DNA from: Brachynemurus nebulosus
Taxonomy: Eukaryota; Arthropoda; Insecta; Neuroptera; Myrmeleontidae
Reading direction: 5' to 3'
Length of the DNA: 64,000 nucleotides
Assembly (NCBI GenBank): GCA_035578155.1
Contig: JAPWDM010000001.1
Location: 85,144,150-85,208,149 of the forward strand
This document shows positions 23,935 to 36,330 of the stretch, piece by piece. The translations under genes were made by a program, and so were the position numbers. Position 1 is the stretch's first letter, and the number at the start of each line of letters is the position of its first letter. The notes beneath the pieces are model-generated. The model saw only the letters and a program-made list of their open reading frames with translations. It had not been told where the DNA came from and ran no database searches.

Positions 23935-25995
23935 TGGAACTCCAAGAAATGCAGTAAAATGTCTCCTTTCCCTTCTGAATAAACTTTGTAACTTATTGTA
24001 ACTTTTTATAAAAAAAATAATTTTCAATGTTAATTTTACTATGAATCTAAATATTTAAATTAAATCAATAATTTTCCCAGACTACTTACTAAATAAAATC
24101 ACATCTAACTCAACAAAAATTGTGAAGTAACTTTCATCAAGTTTTTTAAATAAAAAATAATAATAATAATAGTTACAGTAATGTTATATTGTTTTAATAA
24201 TAATAAACATTAATAAATTGCAATAAAATACTTCAACAATCTATAGCAATGACAACAATCCGGCTAAAACGTGTTGTAATTATAACAATATATAAGTAAA
24301 TTACATGTACGTATAACTAACGTGGAGCTACACGGACCGTCTTTGACGAGTAAGCGATCTAAATACAAACACGTATTTAAGAACGTAGTGTACGTGTGTA
24401 CGCAATGTGTGGCTCACCCCTCTCACTTGATGTTTTTATTATTTTTCTTGGAGTGTGCAAAAAGTGGATTTTAAAGTAGATATATATTCTGCTTTTAAAA
24501 TTTCCTATACTAACAATAAGTTAATTTTTCTATTATATAGTATTGCAATTTTTGAAGAAAACATTTTTTTTAAAAGGAAGAAAATATTTTTAATGGTAAT
24601 AATCATCGATTATAGATAAAATAGTTTTTATTAATTATGGTTTCGTATAGGGTATATTTCAAAGTATACACTGAGATATTTTTATTTAAAAATCAATAAG
24701 ATAATATATTTTACATTAGAGATAGATTTTTTTGGTATTAATTACTGGCGATACCAAAAATGTGCAGGCCAGTCGTTTTCTTATTTTTTCCTTACCTAGA
24801 AAGTGCGAAAGAACATAAAATACATTTAGTATGATTTTTTTTTAAATTTATTTGCCGATATCCATTAAGGCGTAAATATAGATTTTTAGTACCACTGAAC
24901 TTATACCCAAACGATTTTGAAGTAAGAGACCTTCTTTCGTTTGCGCAGGTGGAGTGGGTAAAATAAATCAACTCACTGGCTTATAATTCACAAGACACAT
25001 GTATTTGACAGATATCGACCTTACCTTCATAGTGACTTAGACTGATCCATTTTAAAATGCGTTTCTGCGCATCTCTCAGTTAATTTTCGGTCGGGTTTAT
25101 TCGATAATGATCATATGGGTTAAAACATATGATACAATTAATGAAACAAAAGTGGCATTTTTTCAAAGTAAAGTGTTTTATTTATTGTTAGCAAGTATGG
25201 AATACCGTAAAGTAACGCTCAAATCTGTTAAAAATCTTCAAAATTATTACCATTGAAAATATTTGTATTTTATAAAAAGAGTATTCTACTAGATTTTAAG
25301 CAAAATTTAGAGAATATATGTGCAAGAATAATTTAAAAATAAAAGAAAATGATAATATTAAAGTAGGAACAAAAGAATTTAAAATTATAATAAATTTAAT
25401 AAAAACGAATGAAACAAACATAAACAAATAATTTCTCTGTGCTTTATATGTATCTTTGTATGTCTGTTCTATGATTTTTGGTAACTATTGAATTGTAACT
25501 TGTAACATTTAGATATTGAAATTTCGGAAAAAACTTAGAAATATATTTACAATGAATGTTAACTGTTAATAATGCGATTGCTAATATAACACTTTCGGAA
25601 AACTGACTTGTGGGAAAACTTTTCACGAGTGTAATATTTCCATAATATGATCATTTCCCATCTTTTCATTTATCATATAACTATGTATATTTTATATTTT
25701 TTGATAATTATTTTCTAAAGTTATTTAAGATTATTTAAATATATATTTTAATTTATATTTGAATAATTCATTATTTATACTACTTCTGTTTTTAACCGCA
25801 TTCAAAAAAATAGTATATTAAAGAGAGAAAGAAAGTTTTATCAGCAACATGTTACAAAGTAAGAGTATCTACCACATTCCAATAAACTATATCTTCAAAA
25901 TAAAATAGAAAATGTATAATGGATGTTTAACATAAGCTTGAAATGTGTAGCGATCTCGTAAACGATAACAAGGGATACATGCTCAGTTAAATTAG
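23305..25995. other. AT-rich intergenic sequence with a (TA)n tract
   Basis: The (TA)n runs at about 23,851-23,928. A slightly GC-richer segment at 24,300-24,420 has no coding similarity that I can see. No paired termini recognised elsewhere. Confidence 0.5.
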
Positions 25996-26200
25996 TGTTG
26001 TAAAGGCCAAAGGTTGGATGAGGATCTTTATCCTAAGTCCTTTTCGAGTAACGTGAGCCGAACCCCGAGCGAAAAAGTTCGAACGCCAGGGTCAGTTGGA
26101 CCGAGATGGCTGTGAAGGGATCGAACCGGAATTGATAAAATAAAACCCAAAGATACAAAACAAATTAAAAACATTATATATTAAAAGAAAATAATACATA

Positions 26201-28378
26201 TACAAGGTGTCAATTTAAAAACAAGCCCTAGGCCTCATATCTTTGGAACTATAAAAGATAATTAAAATTTCTCAAAACCGTTTCTATAACAACCCGTAAC
26301 GCTCCAGTCACGGAACGATGTTTTTTAAATTGTAAGACCTCACTTGTGGTATATCATTGGAAAGTTCTTTAAAAATGCTGTTCATTAATATTAAACATAA
26401 TGTTAATTTATCGATTATTATTTGAAAAATACGAAAAATAAATTTCAGTAAGTTGAGATGTATTTTCTCTTATTCAAAGTTACAAATATAAAAATTAAAT
26501 GCCTATTTCAAATAAAATCGTAAGAAATTACTATTTCTAAGTCGAAAGATACAAAATATTATTAATTTTTCGATTATTTTTGGAAAATTATAAAAAGTAG
26601 TATTTAATCAAATTATTCATATTTAATGTTATAATTATCAAATTATGTATTATTTTTCAAATCAGTTTATTTTTACAAATTATAAAATCAAAATGCACAG
26701 ACGAACATTCTAATAACTAATACAGTGGGCATTCTGAATATTTCCGCTCTCAATAGTTCCGCTTCCCCAGTTTGAGACTCGAGCGTTACCCCCACTTTGC
26801 CACCTATTATAATATTTATTTCATAAGAGCTAAAAATGTTTTGTTTATATTAAATGAAAGAAAAATTGAATAAATATAGTAAGACAATTTAAGTTTGTAA
26901 CATCATTATTCGACTAACTGATCAGTGATTAGCATTGTTTATACTGTTCCACTGTTTCACTGATATGTATCAATTAGTGTCCTCATTATGTAAACAGACA
27001 TAAATTATTATGTGACATATATCGGTGTTATGCATGCAGGTATAAAAATTAAATTAGAAAAATACATTTAGAGATGCGAGCGTATTCTTGTAAAATTTTA
27101 TGAGGGGATACATATTTGATCATTAAAAGAAAAAGGTTACACAATATAGATGATTATAATGAAAATGATATACCATTAAGTAATTATACCTAATTGTAAG
27201 TCCAATACCGTACACAGGTACATTATACTCATATAGTACAATTATGCATATCAGCATATCTATACATATGTTAAACGTTAACCACTAGAGTTTCGTTACA
27301 TGGTTATATAAATATTAATTTAAATTTTTAAGTTACATTATTATTTTTAGACCCCCGTACTTGTTTTGACGCTCCTGGAAAAATTTTCAATTTTGACACA
27401 ATCATAAATTATTGAACTACAATTTCTGAATTTAGACATAAAGAAATTTATTACCTTGCTAGCGAGCAATTGGAATTCGGTGGGAGAACAACAATTCTTG
27501 GAAAAGCTATTCCCCTCGTTTCATTTTGCGGAACTATTGAGAAGGAAGACTGTAGTACATTTTACTTAAAAATGACGCAAACTAATTTAGGTCAGATCTA
27601 AAAATGACTATTCTCTAGTCCCATTATTTTGTAGCTTACTGAAACTTTTTTTCCATATTCTTCAAATAATAATCGATAAATTGACATTATGTTTGGTATT
27701 AATGAACAGCATTTTTAAAGAGCTTTGCAATGATGTTCCATAAGTGGGGTCTTACAATTTAAAAATTCATGTCTAAATAAAAAATTAAAAATATTTTTTC
27801 TTACTTAAATTTATTTTATTGTCATAAACTATTAATAATAAATTCACAATATGTATTTTATTTTGAAAAATTTCTTTTTAAGATGTAGGAGGTTTGTATA
27901 AAAAATGGGATTTTCCAAATAACTCAATACAAATGGGATTTTTAATAAAATACGCTTGGCAACACTGAGTTATATGAATTTTATAACTGAATATTTGATT
28001 GTTTTTTGTTTTAAATAAAATTAGGCCCTCTTCATCACTAGACATTGTTACAACGGTTACAACTATTATTAACTAAATTCATTATTTTGTGTATAATACG
28101 TTCGGATGACGTTTGGAGTACGGTTGTAGTACGCTTGAAAATCGCTTCGTTTGCAGATCTTCAAACGTACAGGAATCGTCACTGCATGACGAATCTAGTA
28201 CACGTCTATGAAGATACGCTTCGTGTGCAGAAGGCCTTAGAGGTGGGTTATACAGAATTCCCATGTAGGTCATAATGGTTCCCCCTTCATGTTATAGAAA
28301 CGGTTTTGAGAAATTTTAATTATCTTTTATAGTTCCAAAGATATGAGGCCTGGCTTGTTTTTAAATTGACATCCCGTA
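26201..28378. mobile_element. 2.2 kb element with ~100-bp inverted ends, inserted in the LTR
   Basis: TACAAGGTGTCAATTTAAAA, then ATATCTTTGGAACTATAAAA, at the left pair with TTTTATAGTTCCAAAGATAT and TTTAAATTGACATCCCGTA at the right. A second inverted pair lies further in: 26,340-26,440 with CATTGGAAAGTTCTTTAAA, and about 27,650-27,765. The right arm has about 500 bp of extra sequence between the two blocks. It contains another TIR element. No coding similarity. Confidence 0.65.
26723..27552. mobile_element. MITE nested at third level, TA flanked
   Basis: CAGTGGGCATTCTGAATATT, then CTCAATAGTTCCGC, pairs with GCGGAACTATTGAGAAGGAA, then GACTG. The right arm lacks about 15 bases found in the left arm. 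TA is present at both ends. Confidence 0.55.
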
Positions 28379-28999
28379 TATAAAATAAATGGTATATAAA
28401 CCTATCCGAATATTGTAACTATAAAAATAATATATACAAAATAAACGGGATGTAGACCTAGCATTAAACCTTAACTAATTATACTAAATACCTACAAACT
28501 AGAGGTTAGGAAGAGCTTGCCCCTTTCAGTTCCATAAGGGCTTTACGACGTCCTGTGTGTGGCCCCATAGTTGTCATGGTGATGTTGATTGATCGTCCAA
28601 TTGTGTGACCATTTGACTGGACAATGGTCGCGTCACCATTGAATCTTCCGATCGGCTAGTGCCGACCGTCTGATGGTTACCGTCGAACCGCTGTTACATA
28701 GTTTATTTATATAGTAACCTGGCCTAGTTTTATATGTTACGATCAGCAGTTTTAACAGTACTGTGTATGTTGCCTTTTATGTTTACAAACACAATGTATA
28801 ATCATTGTAATTTATTTATTGAAGGAATAAATAGTGGTTCGTAACGATAAATAATTAAATAAATAACTACTGGTTCGTAACATTAGTATTTGACTGATGT
28901 AATAATTGGTAATGGAATATTGTACATCACAGGAGTGTTGTAAATACAGTCGTCACTCAAGTTGTTGACGATTTAACTTATTGACAATGATCGTAGTTT

Positions 29000-29839
29000 G
29001 GTGCCGCGACTAAATAACTGTGGACAAAATAACCGCGACAAAATAACCGCACGACAAAATAAACATTGTTAATTATTCTTTTGAGTTAGGGTACATGCGG
29101 CTGTATGTGATTTTTTTTTTGCTCCCAATATATGTATAAAAGATAGCTAAATTGCAATAGACCTTAGTTTAGATGTTGGTATTTAAACTATTGCATTTAA
29201 AAACGAACGTTAATGGGTGAAAATTATAGTATTTAAAAAACTAAGCTTGGGAAACATTTAACTAGGTGGTGAGGTTAGGTTAGTTTAGTTAGTTTTGACA
29301 ATATACTTCGACTTTGATATAAAAACTAATTAGGTTGAAGTTATAGGTGGTGAGACTAGTTGAGGTTAGGTTAGTTTAGTTTGTTTAGACAATATACTTC
29401 GACTTTGGTATAAAAACTAATTAGGTTGAGATTATAGGTGGTGAGGTTAGTTAAGGCTAGGTTATTTTAGTTAGTTTTGGCAATATATTTCGACTTTGAC
29501 ATAAAAACTAGGTGGTGAGGTTAGTTAAGGTTACCCTTTGCCCGAAGGTTACATTAGTTTCGACAATATACTTAGATTTTTTATATAAAAACTAGGTAGT
29601 GAGATTAGTTAAGGTTACCCTTTGCCCGAAGGTTAGGTTAGTTTTGACACTATACTTTGTGATCAAATATAATGCAGAACAAAAACATAAGTATTTACAA
29701 GATATTGCTACAGTTTTATCTTTGTAATTTAGATTTAATATTTTAACAAAATAATAAATAAATAAACTTTAAGGTTATTTTGTCGTTTGGTAATTTTGTC
29801 ATTCGGTTATTTTGTCTACTGTTATTTTGTCGCGGAACC
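29000..29839. mobile_element. Inner MITE, 840 bp, 8-bp target duplication CGTAGTTT
   Basis: CGTAGTTT occurs at 28,992-28,999 and 29,840-29,847. The termini are GGTGCCGCGAC and GTCGCGGAACC, followed by several GACAAAATAAC repeats in inverted orientation at the two ends. Removing one duplication plus the element restores the outer palindrome. An 8-bp duplication suggests a hAT- or P-like transposase. Confidence 0.88.
29240..29655 (+). repeat. Tandem array of ~100-bp units inside the inner MITE
   Basis: Four to five units contain GGTGGTGAGGTTAGTT and TTTTGACAATATACTTCGAC. Later units add AAGGTTACCCTTTGCCCGAA. The same unit is present in opposite orientation inside the MITE at 16,884-17,441, so two different MITEs share internal sequence. 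Confidence 0.7.
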
Positions 29840-30370
29840 CGTAGTTTACCTCAAGTTATAGACAAACCATACGTATGTACGCATTGCCACAGTACCACAC
29901 AGCAGGTATGACCTTGAGTATATGCGTATGGTTTGTCTATAACTTGAGATAAACTACGATCATTGTCAATAAGTTAAATCGTCAATAACTTGAGTGACGA
30001 CTGTAGTATAAACAAATTTGAGTGTATAAATAATAAAAAGTAAGTTATAAAAGAGAAAACTGATCACAAAAAATAAACAAGGGGCTATTCGTAACAACAC
30101 CGCGTGCAAGCAGCTCGCAAGCACATATCGCTCAACTGTTTGCAAGCACATGCTTAAAAACGTGCGCACTTAGCTTGCTACCAGGATCGGTAATATAGAA
30201 ATATATATAGACTTTTCCCATTATAAACAACTACAAAAGATTGAAATAGAATATATGTCTTACTCTTTTTACGTATATGGGAATTATACATATTATGTAA
30301 AAATAGTAAGGTATACGATTCTATGTCAATCTTTTGAACTTGCTTATAACGGAAAAAGAGTGTACATATA

Positions 30371-31089
30371 CAGGGTTCTCCAGAATTATGTACCGTAATT
30401 GCTAGAGCTGATAGTACTTTCAAAAATAATGGTACCTTTTGATCTACACTTTTTTCCAAAACTCAATAATAAGGGAGATACATCCCTGCTGTAAAGGGGT
30501 GAAACGAAAACCATATTTTCCTAAATATTTTCCAAACGCTTTTGAATAACGGATTGATATTTTAGGGGTACGTATCTTGCCTAAGGAGAATTAAATTTAT
30601 ATTAACACTTATTCCATCACTTAAGATCAAGCGCTGGTTTTGGGTGATAGGTGTGAGTTATCACGTATTTTCTTTTGTAATTTGTAGTTATTTAAACACA
30701 TTTCTTAACAATATGATTCCTCAAACAATTCCACGCAAAAAAGGTATACTAGTTACATTTCGATAAATAATATCGTTTTCGAGTAATTTAAAGTAGAAGT
30801 ATCTATTTCCAAATTATTCTCTAATCATAAGTGATAGAATAATTAGTACAATAAATTTAATTATCCTGATGTTCATACGTACCCCTAAAATATGAATCAA
30901 TTATTCAAAAGCGCGTAAAAAATTAAAAATATTTTTTAGTCAGTTTCGTTCCACCCCTCTGTATTTCACCCCTATACTTTATCTCGCTGATTATTGAGTT
31001 TTGGAAAAAAGTGTAGATGAAAAGGTGCCATTATTTTTGAACGTACTATCAGTCCTAGTAATTACGGTACATAATTCCGGACCACCTTG
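30371..31089. mobile_element. MITE, 719 bp, ~210-bp inverted arms
   Basis: CAGGGTTCTCCAGAATTATG, then TACCGTAATT, pairs with AATTACGGTACATAATTCCG, then ACCACCTTG. Similarity continues past GGGGTGAAACG to TTTTAGGGGTACGTAT. TA (within TATA) flanks both ends. It belongs to the ATACAGGGTG-type group seen also at 19,171 and 26,201. Confidence 0.8.
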
Positions 31090-31545
31090 TATATATATAT
31101 TTCTATTTTACATATATCGCACCATGAGATTAAGACTGCACTATCTGCAAAATTATTACTTTCGAAATATCAATACTTAACGATTTTAAAAACTTAAAAC
31201 ATGAATGAATTTCTTTCAAATTTGGAATATCGTGAAATGAAAGTAAGCTACACAATATTGTTTAGTCAAATTTTATATTAAGAAACATAGTTATGTCTTT
31301 TCATACTTAATGCTTTTTTATTTTAAAAATTTATTTCACCAAAATGAAAAAAGTAATGTGTAGAGGAATTATCTACCAGTTAATACATTTGTGATACCTA
31401 CTTGTATGATTTCTTTTTAGAATTAAATTTTTTTCAGCTTGATCTGGAATAAAATTAAAAAAAAAAAAAAAAAAAAGAACAGGTAAATAGCGTTTCAGGA
31501 TGATTTTATTTAACAAAAAATAAAAATAATATATTCATATATTCT

Positions 31546-32371
31546 TAAGGCGGCCAACCATCTCGGATTCTGCGGGACAATCCCGGAAAAGTAGCTGTTG
31601 TCCCACATTGTAATTTTTGTTAAAATAGTACGAGAATGAGTCTAATTCGTCACGGAAGTCCCGCATTCAATTTGAATGCACAAAATGTTTGAATGTTTTT
31701 TCCCACAAAAAATTTGATTAATAAGTAAAGGTCCCAAGACCGGACTTATCGATTTTGATGAGATTTGAATATATTGTAGAACAGTGTTTCTTAACCTTTC
31801 TTTAGTCACGGCTTGGTAAAATCTCCAATAATTATGTGCGGACCAGTCACATTTATAAGCACATGTGATAGTTATCAGTTTTTTTTAAATTACACATTTA
31901 CACAATATGAAATGTGTTTTTCCGGCCACTTCACCTACCATCTAATTCAGATACATATCGACACTTTCTTAAGCATTAGAGAAATATTTAAAAGCCTTTC
32001 TTTTATTCTAAATAGTATTATTGTAACCCGGAATCATTTCCCCCATTAGTTGGAATAATATTTGGTCGTGTAATATGAAATGTCGTTTTGTGACGACTTT
32101 GTCTATCATTTAATTCAGATACAATTGACACTTTCTTAAGTATTAGAGAAATATTGGAAAATCATTCTTTAATTTTGAATAGAATTCTTGTAATAACATT
32201 CGTCGTGTAATATGAAATGTCATTTTCCGACCACTTCGTCTGCAATATAACTCAGATAAATATCAATACTTTTTTTGAAAATAAATTTTTCAAAATATTA
32301 CATGAATAAAAAATAAGTTCCAAGATTGTTATATTGTCCCGCATTGGCTAGTGATAAAGTTGGCCGCCTTA
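31546..32371. mobile_element. MITE with TAAGGCGGCCAAC termini
   Basis: TAAGGCGGCCAAC...GCGGGACAATCCC at the left pairs with TTGTCCCGC...GTTGGCCGCCTTA at the right. Part of the ~31,724-31,830 interior is a dispersed repeat with a hAT-like CAGTGTTTCTTAACC start. A TTCTT-containing flank on both sides may be the target duplication. Confidence 0.6.
31905..32290 (+). repeat. Three tandem ~155-bp units
   Basis: Each unit has AATATGAAATGT, CCACTTC or GACTTTGTC, CTAATTCAGATA-type sequence and TTAGAGAAATATT. They start at about 31,906, 32,065 and 32,211. Confidence 0.6.
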
Positions 32372-33057
32372 TACATTCTTAAAATTATAAAAATTAAGAA
32401 GTATCTCTAAAGACAAAAAAAAAAACATTTTTACAAGGCATAATTAACGATGTTTTTAGAAACAAAATAGATTTAATTTTTTAGAAACAAATTCATCTTA
32501 TTTATTTTCTGTTTTTAAATTGTTATAAAATTGATGATATCTAGAACAATTTCATTGTTAATCATATTTTTAAACATAAAAATTCGTCAAATACGTAAAG
32601 TGAGCATAAATAGTTTTTCACTAATAAAATCAAAATAGACAAACTTGCAAATGTACATATTTGTTTTTATTTCTCTTGTTGTTTCGTATTTGTGAAACCA
32701 TAACATAATATTATTTTGAATCATTCCCACGAAATAATTCAATATAAAAAAGCTTTCTTTCCAGATAGTGCTTTATAATTCTTTAATACTTACCGATATA
32801 CTTGACACATTACAGAACTAAATGCAGATAGTGCTATTTATGCATCAAAATATTAATTCATAATACATATTTTAAAAAGGCCTTATCTTACATATCTTTT
32901 TTATTTTTCACGATAAATGAATAAATTTAATATCAGATTGTAGTTCTCAAAAAACTGAATCCGAAGGTACCAATAACTCAAAATCTAAAATTTTTGCAGA
33001 TAGTGCAGTCTTAATCTCATGGTGCAATATATATTTCTATTTTATATATATATATAT

Positions 33058-33606
33058 TACCGTTCAAAAGTTTGGAAACACTATGAAAATTCAGTAAAAT
33101 CATCACTGGATAGATATTAATCACATTTATTTGGATTAAAATATGAATTTTATTTGGACATGTTAATCACACAATGTTAATGAATCAAGAGATGCTAATA
33201 ACGACACACTGTACTACCTACATTTATCGTTTGTGCATTAAACAGTATTGGTCATCGCTAATATTTACGTCTTTGACCCTTTGACCAAACCAACAATATT
33301 ATACTTTAACTTTTGTGATATTTTGTTTACATTCGTTTAAATAACGCACACATTTTTAGTTATTTTTATACATTTTTTAAATAATAAATAGACCATCATT
33401 ATCTTCAAAACTGTATATCAAGTATTTAAATTTTAATTGTATTTAACTTCTATTTATAATATTTTTTTTAAAAAACATTTTTATTAATTTTTTTTTTTTT
33501 TAAATTGTTGATACTGAAAATAAAATATTAAAAAACGACTGTAAACAAACTAAATTTTTAATAGAAGAATGGAATGGTCACAACATTTGTTTCGGGTATA
33601 TATCTC
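33058..33606. mobile_element. Possible Tc1/mariner-type remnant
   Basis: ACCGTTCAAAAGTTTGGAAA just after a TA-rich run resembles mariner-type termini. A weak inverse partner (GGTCACAACATTTGTTTCGG) lies at about 33,575-33,596. No transposase coding sequence. Confidence 0.3.
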
Positions 33607-33712
33607 TATTTTAGCGAGCTTGCTAGCAAGCTAAGTGTGCTCGTTTTTAAGCATGTGCTTGCAAGCAGTTGAGCGGTATGTGCTTGCAAGTGGTGTTGTT
33701 ACAAGTAGCCCC

Positions 33713-34215
33713 ATTAGTTTTACTAAAGCGCGGTACACAAAGTTATTAAAAAATATTAACTCACCCATAAATAATATCAGTTTGAAAAAAATTTTAAAAA
33801 TTGATGAAAAAATCAACATTAATTTGTTTGTAAAATTTTTATTTGTCTAATTTCATAAATCTTGTATACCGCCCTAAATAATTTATGTAAGCTACAATGC
33901 CCCCCGTTTTAAAAAACATAGTTTTGAGAAAAACGTACCTATGTAAAGTTTAAATAAAAACGTGTTTATTGTTTTGTGTGTTTATACCCACAATTTTTAA
34001 GTTATCTATGGAAATATAATAAAAATAATGAAATAAGTAATGAACAAAAGTTATTGACCAAACGAGAGACTCCAAAAAAGTGTTTAAATGGGCGGGGCGA
34101 CGTTTTTAAACATTTTCAACCGCTCGAAGTCGTTTCAAAAATCTGATTCAAATTTATTTTTAAAATATTTCCATAGTCATAATTCCTTTTGAATATCACT
34201 CTAAAGATGTTAATA
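33713..34215. other. Intergenic sequence, nothing recognised
   Basis: AT-rich with short homopolymers; no paired repeats or coding similarity noted. Confidence 0.45.
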
Positions 34216-34712
34216 CAGTAGAACCTCTGATTACGGACATCTCTCTTAACCGGACCCTTCCTATAGCCGGGCAATTTTTTTTATGACGGTGGCATGCAAT
34301 ACTAAAACCAATGCATTCAGCACTCTCTTAAGCGGACCCTCTGTTACCGGACGCGGACACAATATTTTTTGATGAAGACATTATTTAGTAGATTATTACC
34401 TCCATTAACCGGGCGCGAATACGTCTAGTGCGTATGTATACCTATATGGATTAGGTATAATTGCTCATGTTTTAACTTGTTAACAATGATTCTAATGCAT
34501 TTGTAAACGGTATATTTTTATATAAGTATCTAAATTCGTTTATGAAATTTATTTGAATTAAAAAATTTAAAAAAAATGTTGAATTAAAAAATTAGTTATG
34601 AATACTACATTATTTAATGTTATTATTTACTCTGCTCCTGTTAAGCGGACACCTCTGTTAGCCGGATAAATTTTTGCGTGACACTACTGTCTGGTTAACA
34701 GAGGTTTTACTG
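34216..34712. mobile_element. Pogo/Tigger-type MITE, 497 bp, TA target duplication
   Basis: The termini CAGTAGAACCTCTGATTA and TTAACAGAGGTTTTACTG are the standard pogo-like end (CAGTARAACCTCTGTTA). TA flanks both sides. Internal CGGACACCTCTGTTA/TCTTAACCGGACCCTT repeats add inner symmetry. It lacks coding capacity. Confidence 0.88.
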
Positions 34713-35330
34713 TACACCTAAGCCAATAAACAACAAAAATTTTTTTTTTAAAAAGTGATGTAACGCCTTAAATGTATTCATCGTATAATAAAATATATTA
34801 TTTAGTTTCTCCTGTGAATTAATAATTTGTTAAATATTTCTCTAAAAATATTTTTTGTTCGGCTGATAAATAGGGCATTCAACGAAAAAATGGAAGAGAT
34901 CATCCAATTTAAAGATATTACAAACACGACAAAAATTTTTGAAATCAAGTAGATTTCAAAAATGAAAATTTAATGATTTCTTTCATTTTTTCGTTGAATG
35001 CCCTATCAATATATTAGCTAGCTATTTAATGCCGTTTATAAATATTCTGAAATAGAGTGTACTAACCGTTCTTAGCTGATTAACAGTTCGTATTTTTTTA
35101 ATGAAACATTTGAAGTGAACCGGTAAATTTATTGAAAACGGAAACACATTTCTATAAATGGAATTAAAACTGGTATTAGCTTGCGAATTAAGATTTTCCT
35201 GGCATTTTTTATCGGAGCATGTTTGTAAAATCTTTCTGATTTCACACCTTGTGATTTTTTTTATTGACTAATAGATTTGTTTTATTAATAAAAGAAAAAG
35301 AATAGAATAGAAGGAAGAATTAGAATATAT
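34713..35330. other. Intergenic sequence holding one small MITE
   Basis: Apart from the 131-bp element at 34,873-35,003, nothing recognised. Confidence 0.5.
34873..35003. mobile_element. 131-bp MITE, TA target duplication
   Basis: GGGCATTCAACGAAAAAATG, then GAAGAGATCAT, pairs with ATGATTTCTTT and CATTTTTTCGTTGAATGCCC. TA is present on both sides. The whole element folds into one stem. Confidence 0.85.
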
Positions 35331-35415
35331 ATAGCCCATACGATAAGAACGGGAAGCGAGAGTAGGGGCGCTATCCGTTTTCGGACTTGTAGAACACGAT
35401 TCTGAAAAAAAAATG

Positions 35416-35497
<82 letters not shown>
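35331..35497 (+). repeat. Shared module followed by (TA)n
   Basis: ACAAGAACGGTGAGAG-like sequence, then GTAGGGGCGCTATCCGTTTT and CGGACTTGTAGAACACGA, precede a (TA)n at 35,419-35,497. The same module precedes the (TA)n at 59,385, so this is a second repeat family that carries a (TA)n. Confidence 0.7.
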
Positions 35498-35502
<5 letters not shown>

Positions 35503-36330
35503 TCCCGGCTCCATGTGTGGCCTTCCAGCCCCCCTTATGAACGGAATGAGCTGAAATGTGGCAACAATACTTTAAAAGTGGGGTCAAATTTTGGATCCGA
35601 CCCAACTTTAAGGGAGTGGTGGGGGGCCACAAAACAATAAAACTTTTCCAAACCAGTTGGATATAATGTTTCGGTCAATTATCTACAACATATTCGAAAT
35701 TCAGATTCCTAGGGTAATTTGGAGGGAGTAGAGGGGTAAAAAAGTGTTTTGACTGGATCTAACACGCCCACAGCCCCCCAGAATTAACGTAGGGAGTTGA
35801 AATTTTGTATGTTGATAGAGTCCCTACCTAGGGTGTGCTTTTTGAACGTTTTAATATTTTACCCCCACCCCCATTTTTAAGCTACAATTTCATGCATTTT
35901 TGACGTTTTCGAAGTTTGTACCACGCGTAGAGGTCACCTAAATAAACCTAAAGAGCTGAAATTTTATATTCGGATTGAATTAGTATCAAGAATGTGCTTT
36001 TTAGGGGTCTCAACTTTTAACCCTTACTCCCACCATTTCTACACCAAAAAAAACATGATTTTTCTCTCCCCAAATAAACCTAGAGGGCTGAAATTTTGTG
36101 TATAGGTAAAGTTAATAGCCAGCCACTGCTTTTTGGAAGTTTCAACTTTTAACCCTTACCCCCACGATTTTTACGCCAATATTTCCTTTTTTTTCTTTTT
36201 GCTTTTTTTCTAACACACTTAGAGACTCTCTGAGTAAATCTAGAGGGCTGAAATTTTGTACATGTATTGAGTTAGTATCCAGTTAGTGCCTTTTAGGGAT
36301 TCCACATTACCTTGCTCTCCATTTCTCCCA
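35498..36330 (+). repeat. Dispersed repeat with tandem GGGCTGAAATTTTGTA units
   Basis: Units starting at about 35,945, 36,070 and 36,235 carry AGAGGGCTGAAATTTTGTA, GAGTTAGTATCCAG-type sequence and TTTTAACCCTTACCCCCACC. A related unit lies at 15,784-15,900 and an inverted one at about 63,380-63,460. No coding frame. Confidence 0.65.

Larger units (their letters stand above)
25996..28882. mobile_element. Solo LTR of a retrotransposon, split by a 2.2 kb insertion
   Basis: The LTR starts TGTTGTAAAGGCC and ends GGTTCGTAACA, so it has TG...CA ends with TGTT/AACA symmetry. TTAG flanks both sides (25,992-25,995 and 28,883-28,886). Without the insert at 26,201-28,378 the LTR is about 709 bp. A GC-richer part (26,020-26,120; 28,500-28,700) and an AATAAA near 28,829 fit LTR U3/R content. 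No internal gag/pol and no second LTR are present, which indicates LTR-LTR recombination. A Gypsy-like origin is a guess from the 4-bp duplication. Confidence 0.65.
28947..30003. mobile_element. Outer palindromic MITE, TA target duplication, split by another MITE
   Basis: CAGTCGTCACTCAAGTTGTT, then GACGATTTAACTTATTGACA, pairs with the inverse sequence ending GAGTGACGACTG. TA flanks both ends. The right half continues the palindrome (GTTATAGACAAACCATACG and its inverse). Without the insert the element is about 210 bp. Confidence 0.85.
31115..33029. mobile_element. 1.9 kb element with ~38-bp terminal inverted repeats
   Basis: TCGCACCATGAGATTAAGAC, then TGCACTATCTGCAAAA, is matched exactly in inverse at the right end except for the outermost bases. 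TA-rich flanks hide the target duplication. It contains a further TIR element but no transposase frame. Confidence 0.7.
30081..33712. mobile_element. 3.6 kb element with ~100-bp terminal inverted repeats
   Basis: GGGGCTATTCGTAACAACAC at the left pairs with GTGTTGTTACAAGTAGCCCC at the right. Matching continues through CAAGCACATGCTTAAAAACG and CTTAGCTTGCTA. Almost all the interior is younger insertions. No clear target duplication: flanks are AATAAACAA and ATTAGTTTT. Reported open frames over these arms are repeat sequence. Confidence 0.7.

Noticed and set aside
28045..28275. Overlapping open frames of 63 and 76 codons on opposite strands
   Set aside because: They lie in the arm of the 26,201-28,378 element, and mirrored frames on both strands are typical of an inverted repeat.
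33635..33850. 71-codon frames shared with 29,966-30,169 (CxCLQ[TA]VERYVLAS)
   Set aside because: The similarity is explained by the terminal inverted repeats of the 30,081-33,712 element, not by a protein family.
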